DNA of 7,943 nt from DATHGT01 sp035317605 (GTDB lineage: Bacteria > Methylomirabilota > Methylomirabilia > Rokubacteriales > CSP1-6): positions 1 through 7,943 of the forward strand of contig DATHGT010000083.1 in the NCBI GenBank assembly GCA_035317605.1, read 5' to 3'. Position 1 is the first letter of the stretch; the number at the start of each line of letters is the position of its first letter. Under the pieces are notes generated by a model. It worked only from the letters and a program-made list of their open reading frames with translations. It ran no database searches and was not told where the DNA came from. Positions 1-6,313 of this stretch are shown piece after piece. The translations under genes were made by a program, and so were the position numbers.

Positions 1-1
1 A

Positions 2-748
2 GACGTTGCCGTCCGGTCCGAAGAGGACGTGATCGTTCAGCACTCGCGTGGTCCAGACACCGGACTCGGGACCGTATCGCGTGGCGACGACGGCGCAATG
101 GAACACATCACAGTTGAGCGGACTGAGAAGCGACATGGAGACCGAATTGGCTCGGCGAAATCCTCCCACGTGCGCGGCGTCAAGCGGTGATGGCGCTGGT
201 AGGCCTGCAGACTTGACGCGAATCGTGTGCGGTTTCGCGCGCCGGATCGGTCGAGGCCGCAACTCCGGCGTCCCCAAAAGATATCGACACAAATCGGAAT
301 ACTGTACGTCCAGTTCATAGTAGGTGGATGCCCGGAGCTGGCGAGGAATGTCAGCCGGCTCACCGCCCGGCGGAAGCACGGGGATGAACCGCCTGTTCCG
401 ACTGGAGTCGTCGTACAAGATCTGATTGGCGATCAGGCCTTCCCAGGATGCCCCCAATCCCTGGCCAACGGTTTCACGGCCGTCGAAACGCTTGCAGTAG
501 GTCGCCGTGCAAACGAGCAGCGTGAAATCCGCCTGCTCCATCTGGAGCAGGATCCACCGCGGCCAGCCTTCGGATGGAGCGACGACGTATCGATCGAGCC
601 ATGCATCGATCCCATCGTCTCGGAGACGCTCGGCAAGCGAGAGCACCCAGCTCTTGTGATCTTCGGAATCGTGGCTGTAGCTGATGAAGACGCGCTTCGG
701 GCGGCGAATTTGGCGTCGCCTCGATGAGGGCACGTCCAACCGCTTCAT
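2..748 (-). CDS. SEFIR/TIR-like domain protein, C-terminal part beyond window edge
   Basis: The minus strand stays open from an ATG at 748 to the window edge, giving 249 codons without a stop, so the gene is 3'-truncated. Residues 19-26 read RVFISYSH, the first strand and box-1 loop of SEFIR/TIR folds. W34, AWLDRY (49-54), GWPRW (61-65), ADFTLLVC (73-80), TYCKRF (83-88), WEGLIANQ (102-109) and RFIPVLPPG (120-128) follow in the order seen in bacterial SEFIR domains. Residues from about 165 onward match nothing I recognise. Family knowledge: bacterial TIR/SEFIR proteins often act in signalling or antiphage defence, TIR ones commonly by consuming NAD+; catalysis here is not shown, though E103 lies where a catalytic Glu could be expected. 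An in-frame TAA five codons upstream fixes ATG as the first start; no clear Shine-Dalgarno is visible. GC is about 53-62% in sampled 60-base lines versus 75-82% in the metabolic genes, hinting at separate ancestry. It lies 73 nt downstream of the molybdenum-subunit gene on the same strand. Confidence 0.85.
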   Translation of the reverse strand, partial: MKRLDVPSSRRRQIRRPKRVFISYSHDSEDHKSWVLSLAERLRDDGIDAWLDRYVVAPSEGWPRWILLQMEQADFTLLVCTATYCKRFDGRETVGQGLGASWEGLIANQILYDDSSRNRRFIPVLPPGGEPADIPRQLRASTYYELDVQYSDLCRYLLGTPELRPRPIRRAKPHTIRVKSAGLPAPSPLDAAHVGGFRRANSVSMSLLSPLNCDVFHCAVVATRYGPESGVWTTRVLNDHVLFGPDGNV

Positions 749-821
749 GTCGTCAAGGCGAGCTTATGTTGTAACGAGAGGCGATGCAGACTTCGGAACA
801 ACTAAACCCGGAACCACGGCG

Positions 822-3131
822 CTACCTGCCCTCGTGCATGGCCCGCCAGAGCTTCTGGGCGGTGAGCGGCATGTCGACGTGGGTGACGCCGAACGGCGAC
901 AGCGCGTCGACGACGGCGTTGACGATGGCCGGCGGGATCGCGATGCAGCCGGCTTCGCCCAGGCCCTTGGCCCCGAGCGGATTGCGCGTCGAGGGCGTGT
1001 GGAGCTTTTCGATCGTGACCGCGGGGACGTCGTCGGCGCGAGGCACCGCGTAGTCCATCAGCGTACCGGTCAGCAGCTGGCCGCGCTCGTCGTAGATGAT
1101 CTGTTCCATCACCGTCTGACCGAAGCCCTGGGCGAGACCGCCGTGGAGCTGACCCTCGGCGAGCAGCGGGTTGATGATGACGCCCGCGTCGTCGACCCAG
1201 GTCAGCGACTCGACGATGAGCCGTCCGGTCTCGCGGTCGATCGAAACCGCGGCCACCACCGCCCCCGAGCTCCACGTCTCGCCCTCGGGCTGGAAGTAGT
1301 GCGCCGCTTCGAGCCCCGGCGTGTCGCCGGCGGGCAGCGCGGCGCCGCCCGCGTAGGCCACCGCGGCGATCTGCTTCCACGCGACGGTCTTCTGCGGCGC
1401 CCCGATCACGTGAAAGCCGCCTGATGCGGCGACCACATCTTCGAGGCCGGCCTCCAGCAGCTTGGCGGCGATGCGCCGGCCCTTCTCGCGCACGACCACC
1501 GACGCCTCGACCAGCGCGCCACCGCCGAGCGCGGTGCTGCGGCTGCCGTGGGTGCCGAAGCCCTCGGGGCCGCGGCGCGTGTCGCCGTGGACGACCGTCA
1601 CCTCGTCGGGCGTGACGCCGAGCTGATCGGCCACGACCTGGGCGAAGGTGGTCTCGTGGCCCTGGCCGTGGGCGCTCGAGCCCGTGATCGCGGTGACCTT
1701 GCCGGAGCGCTCGACCTTCACGCTGCCGCTCTCCCAGCCGAGCGCGCAGGGCTCGACGTAGCTCACCAGTCCGACGCCGACCACTTCGCCGCGCTCCCGC
1801 CGCGCTTTTTGGGCGCGACGCAGCGCCGGATAGTCCGAAACTTTCAGCGCGGTCTCGAGCGCGCCGACGTAATCGCCGGAGTCGTAGATCTGGCCGGTGA
1901 TCGTGCGATAGGGAAAGCCGTCGGACGGGATCAGGTTGCGGCGCCGCATCTCCGCGGGGTCGAGCTTCAGCGCGCGCGCGGCGGTGTCCATCAAGCGCTC
2001 GATCACGAAGCACGCCTCCGGACGCCCGGCGCCGCGGTAGGCGGAGACCGGTGTGGTGTGGGTGAGGGCGCCGTCGACCGCGATCTCGCAGCTCGGCACC
2101 ACGTAGGCTCCGGGCAGGCAGCGCACGTGATTGTTCGGCGAGCCCGGCGCCGCGAACATGAGCGAGGCGCCGAGCGGCGAGACGATGCGCGCGCGCAGGC
2201 CGAGAATGCGGCCGTCGGCGTCGAGGGCCAGCTCGCTCTCGCACACCGAGCCGCGCGCCTGGTTGGTGGTCTCGAAGTCCTCGCGGCGGGTCGACGCCCA
2301 GCGGACGGGGCGGCCCAGCCGCACGGCCAGCCAGGCGAGCAGAATTTCTTCGCGGTATGGCCCGGTCTTCACCCCGAAGCCGCCGCCCACGTCGGGCGCG
2401 ATCACCCGGACCTGCGACTCGTGCAGCCCCAGCATCCGCGCGATCTCGCCGCGGATGCGGAACGGGGCCTGGCACGAAATCCAGACGGTCAGCTCCTCGG
2501 CCACCGCGTCGAAGCTCGCGACCACCATGCGCGGCTCCATGGCCACCGCCGAGATGCGCTCCTGGGCGACTCGGAGCGTCACCCGGTGGGCGGCGCGGGC
2601 GAAGGCGGCGTCGGGGTCGCCTCCCTTGAGCACGCGGCGGAACGATCGGTTGCCCTCGATGGCCGGATCGACGACGGGCGCGCCCGGGGCCAGCGCGGCT
2701 TCGGGCTCGGCCACCGCGGGCCACCCCTCGTACTCGATCTCGATCAGGTCGGCCGCGTCCCACGCCTCGGCGGCGCTGTCCGCGACGATCGCGACCACGG
2801 GCTCGCCGACGGCACGCACGGTACCGTCGGCGATGATCGGGTGCGGCGGGATCTTCATGCCGGGGATCGCGAGGTTCACGGGCATGGGCGCGAGGTGACG
2901 GACCTCGTCGCCGGTGACGACGGCCGCGACGCCGGGAGCCTTCCGCGCCGCCTCGACGTCGAGCCTGACGATTCGCGCGTGGCCGTGGGGCGAGCGCACG
3001 AGGATCACCGACAGGCACGCCGCGGGTCTGAGGTCGTCGACGAACTTGCCGGCCCCGAGCAGCAGCCGCCGGTCCTCCCGGCGCTTCATCGGCCGGCCTA
3101 CGTAGGTGTCGGAGTCGGTCCCGTGGGCCAT
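822..3131 (-). CDS. Xanthine dehydrogenase family molybdopterin-binding subunit (form-II CoxL-like)
   Basis: 769 aa, close to the usual 760-810 aa of CO-dehydrogenase-large-chain homologues. The N-terminal aldehyde oxidase/xanthine dehydrogenase a/b hammerhead domain spans about residues 20-140 (GKFVDD at 29, RSPHGHA at 46). The molybdopterin-binding domain fills the rest: DVGGGFG (247-253), SAYRGAGR (363-370), GQGHETT (489-495), and the C-terminal GAKGLGEAG (720-728), whose E726 is the expected catalytic base. The active-site loop is AYRGAGR, typical of form II, not the Cys-containing AYRCSFR of true Mo-Cu CO dehydrogenases. Hydroxylation of an aldehyde or heterocycle is therefore more likely than CO oxidation; the substrate is unknown. 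The enzyme normally pairs with a [2Fe-2S] small subunit and an FAD medium subunit, neither of which is in the window. The ATG at 3131 is supported by GAGGA seven bases upstream. No signal peptide is seen. The long opposite-strand frames over this gene are composition shadows. Confidence 0.95.
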   Translation of the reverse strand: MAHGTDSDTYVGRPMKRREDRRLLLGAGKFVDDLRPAACLSVILVRSPHGHARIVRLDVEAARKAPGVAAVVTGDEVRHLAPMPVNLAIPGMKIPPHPIIADGTVRAVGEPVVAIVADSAAEAWDAADLIEIEYEGWPAVAEPEAALAPGAPVVDPAIEGNRSFRRVLKGGDPDAAFARAAHRVTLRVAQERISAVAMEPRMVVASFDAVAEELTVWISCQAPFRIRGEIARMLGLHESQVRVIAPDVGGGFGVKTGPYREEILLAWLAVRLGRPVRWASTRREDFETTNQARGSVCESELALDADGRILGLRARIVSPLGASLMFAAPGSPNNHVRCLPGAYVVPSCEIAVDGALTHTTPVSAYRGAGRPEACFVIERLMDTAARALKLDPAEMRRRNLIPSDGFPYRTITGQIYDSGDYVGALETALKVSDYPALRRAQKARRERGEVVGVGLVSYVEPCALGWESGSVKVERSGKVTAITGSSAHGQGHETTFAQVVADQLGVTPDEVTVVHGDTRRGPEGFGTHGSRSTALGGGALVEASVVVREKGRRIAAKLLEAGLEDVVAASGGFHVIGAPQKTVAWKQIAAVAYAGGAALPAGDTPGLEAAHYFQPEGETWSSGAVVAAVSIDRETGRLIVESLTWVDDAGVIINPLLAEGQLHGGLAQGFGQTVMEQIIYDERGQLLTGTLMDYAVPRADDVPAVTIEKLHTPSTRNPLGAKGLGEAGCIAIPPAIVNAVVDALSPFGVTHVDMPLTAQKLWRAMHEGR

Positions 3132-3138
3132 TGAATTG

Positions 3139-3143
3139 TCCTC
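3139..3143 (-). promoter_or_regulatory. Ribosome binding site of the CoxL-like gene
   Basis: GAGGA on the minus strand sits seven bases before the ATG at 3131 and supports that start over any downstream Met or Val. Confidence 0.65.
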
Positions 3144-3180
3144 GGCTATTCGATCGATTCGCGCGCGCGGCGCGCCTCGG

Positions 3181-3210
3181 TTTGTATCACCCCGCCCGCA
3201 GACCGGTCAA
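3181..3210 (-). promoter_or_regulatory. Candidate sigma-70-type promoter for the CoxL-like gene
   Basis: On the minus strand, TTGACC (3210-3205) is followed after 18 bases by TACAAA (3186-3181). TG-A directly precedes the second box, as in an extended -10. The implied transcript start near 3174 would leave a leader of about 43 nt before the ATG at 3131. The match is 5/6 and 4/6 to consensus; in an otherwise very GC-rich region this AT-containing patch stands out, but it is a prediction only. Confidence 0.4.
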
Positions 3211-3260
3211 ACCGTGCGGCCGCTGTCCGGGTTAACGAGCCCGAGTCGCCGGATCGCGTG

Positions 3261-3266
3261 GATAAT
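3261..3266 (+). promoter_or_regulatory. Candidate -10 box for the HmuY-like gene
   Basis: GATAAT matches the -10 consensus at five of six positions and would start transcription near 3273, about 25 nt before the chosen GTG. No convincing -35 hexamer lies 16-18 bases upstream, so support is weak. Confidence 0.25.
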
Positions 3267-3285
3267 CGGGCGTGACGTGTTGCCT

Positions 3286-3290
3286 GGAAA
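3286..3290 (+). promoter_or_regulatory. Ribosome binding site deciding the GTG start at 3298
   Basis: GGAAA lies seven bases before GTG 3298. The alternative in-frame GTG/TTG pair at 3277-3282 lacks a purine-rich site at this distance. Confidence 0.45.
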
Positions 3291-3297
3291 CGCGCTC

Positions 3298-3915
3298 GTG
3301 AGGGCGCGAACGCTCGCGGTGGTCGCCATCGGCGCGATGGTCGTCGTCGCCGCGGCGTTGGTCGCGCTGTCGGTGAGACGGCCGGCGGTCCCGACGTACG
3401 CGCCGACACTGCCAGCGCCCCGCGACGCCGGGTCAGCGCTCGTCGGCCCCGTGCTCTACACCGTGGACGCCTCCAGTCCCGATCAGTGGCGCTACTTCTC
3501 GTTGCGCTTCGGCAGCGTGCTGGAGAACGCGGGCGCGCGCGACTGGGACCTCGCGTTCCGCCGTTACCAGATCATCGCCAACGGCGGCCCCAGGTTCACC
3601 GGCAACGCCGGCGTCGTGGATCTCGGTCGCGTCGCGTTCGCTGACGTGACGTCGGTGCCCGAGGCGGGCTACCAGGTGACCGAGGGCGACGCCGAGCCGC
3701 GCCACCCCGCGCTCGCGGGCTGGTACAGCTACAGCTACTTTTCCCACGTGCTGACCCCGAAGTCGCGCGTGTGGGCCGTCCGTTCCGCGGACGGCCGCTA
3801 CGCCAAGCTGGAGTTCGTCAGCTACTACTGTCCAAGCCTCGAGCCCGGCTGCGTGACCTTCCGCTATGTCTATCAAGGCGACGGATCTCGGAATCTCCGG
3901 GCGACTGGCCGGTGA
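3298..3915 (+). CDS. HmuY-family protein with N-terminal membrane anchor
   Basis: 205 aa from the chosen GTG at 3298. GGAAA (3286-3290) lies seven bases upstream, and this start places a single hydrophobic helix (about residues 6-26) right at the N-terminus after RAR, as expected for an inner-membrane anchor or uncleaved signal. A longer frame from 3106 would overlap the divergent gene and control region, so I reject it. The exported part carries the pattern of the HmuY family: WDLAFRRYQIIANGG (83-97) with the WD-AF core, WYSYSYFSHVLTPK (142-155), YAKLEFVSYYC (168-178) and VTFRYVYQGD (186-195). Classical HmuY of Porphyromonas is a haem-binding outer-membrane lipoprotein; this one has no lipobox, so haem binding is only an inference from the fold. 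Two cysteines (C178, C185) could form a disulfide outside the cytoplasm. It is divergent from the CoxL-like gene and 61 nt ahead of the acyl-CoA synthetase gene. Confidence 0.8.
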   Translation: MRARTLAVVAIGAMVVVAAALVALSVRRPAVPTYAPTLPAPRDAGSALVGPVLYTVDASSPDQWRYFSLRFGSVLENAGARDWDLAFRRYQIIANGGPRFTGNAGVVDLGRVAFADVTSVPEAGYQVTEGDAEPRHPALAGWYSYSYFSHVLTPKSRVWAVRSADGRYAKLEFVSYYCPSLEPGCVTFRYVYQGDGSRNLRATGR

Positions 3916-3964
3916 TATCGTTTGCCCGACGTGGCGGGGAGCACACCTCGCCCGAGACGAATAG

Positions 3965-3970
3965 AAGGAG
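3965..3970 (+). promoter_or_regulatory. Strong ribosome binding site deciding a TTG start
   Basis: AAGGAG is followed by six bases and then TTG at 3977. The nearby GTG at 3972 is out of frame, so the TTG is the only well-placed start for the following gene. Confidence 0.75.
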
Positions 3971-3976
3971 CGTGCG

Positions 3977-6124
3977 TTGGCCGTTCAGGACCTGAGACCG
4001 CTGCTGGCGCCGCGATCGATCGCGATCGTCGGCGCCTCCGCCAGCAATCCGTACGCGAGCCGGCTGATCGAGAACCTCGGCAACGGAGGATTCGACGGCC
4101 GGGTGTATCTGATCAATCCGCGTCAGGCCTCAGTCGGTGGTTTACCCTGCCACCCCTCGATCGAAGCGCTGCCGGAGACGCCCGACTTGGCCATTCTCGT
4201 CGTGCCCCAGCGCGCGGTGCTCGACGTACTGGAGACGTGCGGGCGACGGGGCATCCCCGCGGCCTTGATCATCAGCGCCGGCTTCGGCGAGGCCGGTGAC
4301 GCGGGTCGCGAGGCTCAAGTCGAGATCCGGCGCATCGCCGAAGCGCATGGGATGGTCGTGTGCGGACCGAACTGTCTCGGCATCGCCAACGTCCGGGCGC
4401 CCGCCATGATGCATTCCTACACCGGGCTGCCGGTGCCGCGCGGGAACCTCGCGCTGGTCTCGCAGAGCGGGGCCATGGCGTTCGCGTCGGTGCTCTCGCC
4501 GGCGGCGGACCGCGGCGTGGGCTTCGCGATGGTGGTCTCGAGCGGCAACGAAGCCGTGATCGACACCCCCGACTACGTCAGGCACTTCGTGGACGATCCC
4601 GACGTCCGGGTGATCGCGAGCTTGCTCGAGGGTCTTCGGCCCGGGCGCGGGCGCGCGTTCCTCGACGTCGCCGCTCGAGCCGCGGATGCCGGCAAGCCGA
4701 TCCTGGTCTGCAAGGTCGGACGGTCGGAAGTCGGCTCGCGCCAGGTCGTCTCGCACACGGGCTCGATGACCGGATCCGACGCGGTCTACGACGCCGCGTT
4801 CGCCCAGGCCGGGGTCATCCGCGTGCCCGACCCCGACGACCTGTTCGAGATCGCCTCGGCGTTCTCGCGCTGTGCCGAGCCGCGGGGCGAGGGGATCGCG
4901 ATTCTGAGCACGTCGGGCGGGCTCGGCGTGGTGCTGGCCGACAAGTGCGGGGTCCACGGGCTCGAGCTGCCGCCGCTCTCGGCTGAAGCCGCGGAGCGTC
5001 TGGCCAAGGGCGACATGTTCCTGGTCGTCGGCGATCTCGGCAATCCGCTCGACATGCGCGGTCAGGGCGCGCAGCATCTCCACGAGCTGCTCGATCTCTT
5101 CATCCGCGACGACCGCTATCACCTGATCACGGTGGCCCTCGGCCTGCCCGCGGTCGGCGAGCGCGCGGTGAAGATCGCGCGCGATCTGATCGAGATGGCC
5201 GGCAAGACCGACAAGCCGCTGATCGTGCTGTGGATGGGCACCCGGCTCGATCCCGAGGGCCGGCCCACCGATCTCGACGGATTCCGCTTGCTCGAGACGA
5301 GCCGGGTGCCCGTGTTCTCGTCGCCCGACAAGTCCTTCAAGGCGATGCAGGCACTCGTCGGGTATCACCGGTTCAGGCAGCGGCGCGCCGAGCGGCGCGG
5401 GGCCGTCGCTGGCCCGGCGGGCATCGACGCGAGCGCGGCGCGAGCGTTCGTCGCCGACAAGCGGGGGACGCTCGACGAGGTCGAGGCGCGCACGCTGCTC
5501 GCGTTCTACGGCATCGCCGGGCCGCGCGAGCATCTCGCACGCGACGCGGATGAGGCGGCGCGCGCCGCGAAAGACATCGGGTATCCGGTCGCCGTCAAGA
5601 TCGTGTCGCCCGATCTGCCGCACAAGACCGAGGCCGGGGCGGTGGCTCTCGGCGTTCGCGACGAGGCCGCAGTGCGAGAGGCGTGTGAGGCGATGCTCGC
5701 GCGCCAGCGCCCGGAGACGCACGTGCGCGGACTGCTCGTGCAGGAAATGATCGCCGACGGGCGCGAGGTGATCGTGGGCGCGAGTCAGGATCCGCAGTTC
5801 GGTCCGGTGGTGACGTGCGGGCTGGGCGGCGTGTTCGTGGAAGTCCTGCGCGACGTGCAGCGCCGCATCCCCCCGATCGACGCCGGTGAGGCGCGGTCGA
5901 TGATCGCCGCGCTCGCGGGCGCGGCCACGCTCGGCGAGTTCCGCGGCCGCCCCGCGGCGAGCGTCGACGCCGCCGTCGACGTGATCCGCCGCATCGGCCA
6001 GCTCGCACTCGACCTCGCGGACCGAATCGCCGAAGTGGAGATCAACCCTTTGATGGTGACGCCCACGGGCGCGATCGCGGTGGACGCGGTCGTCGTCCTT
6101 GGCGCTCCGGGAGCGCAGCCATGA
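3977..6124 (+). CDS. Acyl-CoA synthetase (NDP-forming), acetate--CoA ligase family, fused alpha-beta
   Basis: 715 aa, the standard length for a fused ADP-forming acyl-CoA ligase. Reaction of the family: acid + CoA + ATP to acyl-CoA + ADP + phosphate, through phosphohistidine, in the cytoplasm. The N-terminal CoA-binding Rossmann domain (about 8-140) has SIAIVGAS (14-21), VYLINP (43-48) and GPNCLG (130-135). Succinyl-CoA-ligase-like domains follow (about 150-460), with VSQSGAMA (161-168), the catalytic SHTG with H260, and STSGGLG (311-317). The C-terminal ATP-grasp domain (about 490-710) has YPVAVKI (536-542), SPDLPHKTEAG (544-554) with the second shuttle histidine H549, and EVEINPLMV (686-694). 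Both histidines are present, so it should be active. The substrate cannot be read from the sequence; the downstream CoA ester lyase suggests a hydroxy dicarboxylic acid. The stop overlaps an ATG in ATGA (6121-6124), a coupling arrangement described separately. Confidence 0.95.
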   Translation: MAVQDLRPLLAPRSIAIVGASASNPYASRLIENLGNGGFDGRVYLINPRQASVGGLPCHPSIEALPETPDLAILVVPQRAVLDVLETCGRRGIPAALIISAGFGEAGDAGREAQVEIRRIAEAHGMVVCGPNCLGIANVRAPAMMHSYTGLPVPRGNLALVSQSGAMAFASVLSPAADRGVGFAMVVSSGNEAVIDTPDYVRHFVDDPDVRVIASLLEGLRPGRGRAFLDVAARAADAGKPILVCKVGRSEVGSRQVVSHTGSMTGSDAVYDAAFAQAGVIRVPDPDDLFEIASAFSRCAEPRGEGIAILSTSGGLGVVLADKCGVHGLELPPLSAEAAERLAKGDMFLVVGDLGNPLDMRGQGAQHLHELLDLFIRDDRYHLITVALGLPAVGERAVKIARDLIEMAGKTDKPLIVLWMGTRLDPEGRPTDLDGFRLLETSRVPVFSSPDKSFKAMQALVGYHRFRQRRAERRGAVAGPAGIDASAARAFVADKRGTLDEVEARTLLAFYGIAGPREHLARDADEAARAAKDIGYPVAVKIVSPDLPHKTEAGAVALGVRDEAAVREACEAMLARQRPETHVRGLLVQEMIADGREVIVGASQDPQFGPVVTCGLGGVFVEVLRDVQRRIPPIDAGEARSMIAALAGAATLGEFRGRPAASVDAAVDVIRRIGQLALDLADRIAEVEINPLMVTPTGAIAVDAVVVLGAPGAQP

Positions 6125-6161
6125 CCGTGAAGCCCGCGCGCCGCTCGTCGCTGATCCTGCC
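6116..6161 (+). repeat. 46-bp direct repeat, copy 1 (synthetase stop and duplicated lyase start)
   Basis: Identical over 46 bases to 6268-6313, 152 bp downstream. It spans the last two codons and stop of the synthetase and codes for the first 13 residues (MTVKPARRSSLIL) of the lyase in the original frame. After 6161 it diverges from the lyase sequence, so this copy no longer leads into the lyase. Confidence 0.95.
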
Positions 6162-6172
6162 CGATCGAGACA

Positions 6173-6197
6173 TGGGGGGCCCCGAAATGGCCCCCCA
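6173..6197 (+). repeat. Perfect 9-bp inverted repeat (GC hairpin)
   Basis: TGGGGGGCC and GGCCCCCCA are exact reverse complements separated by the 7-base loop CCGAAAT. Eight of nine pairs are G-C. There is no U-tract after it (a C run follows), so it is not a standard intrinsic terminator; it could slow ribosomes or polymerase between the two genes. Confidence 0.8.
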
Positions 6198-6260
6198 ACC
6201 CCCCCAGCGCTCGTCGCGCCCCGGCGCAGCCGCGGCGCGCCTCGGGATCGCGCGAGATCA

Positions 6261-6266
6261 AGAGGA
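6261..6266 (+). promoter_or_regulatory. Ribosome binding site of the CoA ester lyase
   Basis: AGAGGA is followed by six bases and ATG 6273. This makes 6273, not upstream in-frame codons such as TTG 6099, the real start of the lyase. Confidence 0.7.
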
Positions 6267-6267
6267 C

Positions 6268-6313
6268 CAGCCATGACCGTGAAGCCCGCGCGCCGCTCGT
6301 CGCTGATCCTGCC
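6268..6313 (+). repeat. 46-bp direct repeat, copy 2 (real lyase start)
   Basis: Identical to 6116-6161. This copy continues into the family-conserved lyase sequence (PINVPRF and onward), so it is the functional one. Confidence 0.95.

Larger units (their letters stand above)
6162..6267 (+). other. 106-bp non-family segment between the two direct repeats
   Basis: This stretch belongs neither to the synthetase nor to the lyase family sequence. It holds a perfect hairpin (6173-6197), a C-rich run after it and the lyase ribosome binding site at its right end. Its flanking by identical 46-bp copies suggests insertion coupled to duplication. It contains no transposase and no short terminal repeats I can find; it could be a small dispersed element or a filler acquired during a replication error. 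Confidence 0.5.
6121..6276 (+). other. 51-codon reading frame from the duplicated lyase start; possible coupling leader peptide
   Basis: An ATG overlapping the synthetase stop (ATGA, 6121-6124) opens 51 codons: 13 residues identical to the lyase N-terminus, then a Pro/Ala/Arg-rich tail with GGPEMAPQPPQ, ending DQP and TGA at 6274-6276. That stop again overlaps the real lyase ATG in an ATGA. GGGAG seven bases before the ATG could serve as ribosome binding site. The product has no domain and is probably not a functional protein. Its likely role, if translated, is to hand ribosomes from the synthetase to the lyase. It is best described as a duplicated gene start; whether it is translated is unknown. 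Confidence 0.5.

Noticed and set aside
227..727. 166-codon plus-strand frame over the left end
   Set aside because: The opposite strand codes for a recognisable SEFIR domain across the same bases.
802..3018. 738-codon minus-strand frame shifted relative to the CoxL-like gene
   Set aside because: Arg-rich out-of-frame reading of the same gene; the 822-3131 frame carries all conserved motifs.
1548..3134. 528-codon open frame on the plus strand opposite the CoxL-like gene
   Set aside because: Low-complexity Arg/Ala/Gly/His sequence lying entirely over a gene with clear catalytic motifs on the other strand.
3166..3180. 15-bp match (CGCGGCGCGCCTCGG) to the insert at 6231-6245
   Set aside because: Low-complexity GC-rich sequence; flanks do not match, so chance is the simplest reading.
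3106..3297. Upstream extension of the HmuY-like gene to a GTG at 3106
   Set aside because: Would overlap the divergent CoxL-like start and the control region, and would bury the membrane helix behind a 64-residue low-similarity leader.
4011..4024. Perfect 14-bp palindrome CGCGATCGATCGCG
   Set aside because: Lies inside the conserved RSIAIVGAS coding segment and is explained by GC-rich codon choice.
6173..6205. Hairpin read as an intrinsic terminator
   Set aside because: No U-tract follows the stem, and it lies inside an operon upstream of a co-directional gene.
6099..6272. N-terminal extension of the lyase to TTG 6099
   Set aside because: Runs through the synthetase end in another frame and the repeat insert; ATG 6273 has a well-placed ribosome binding site and the family N-terminus.
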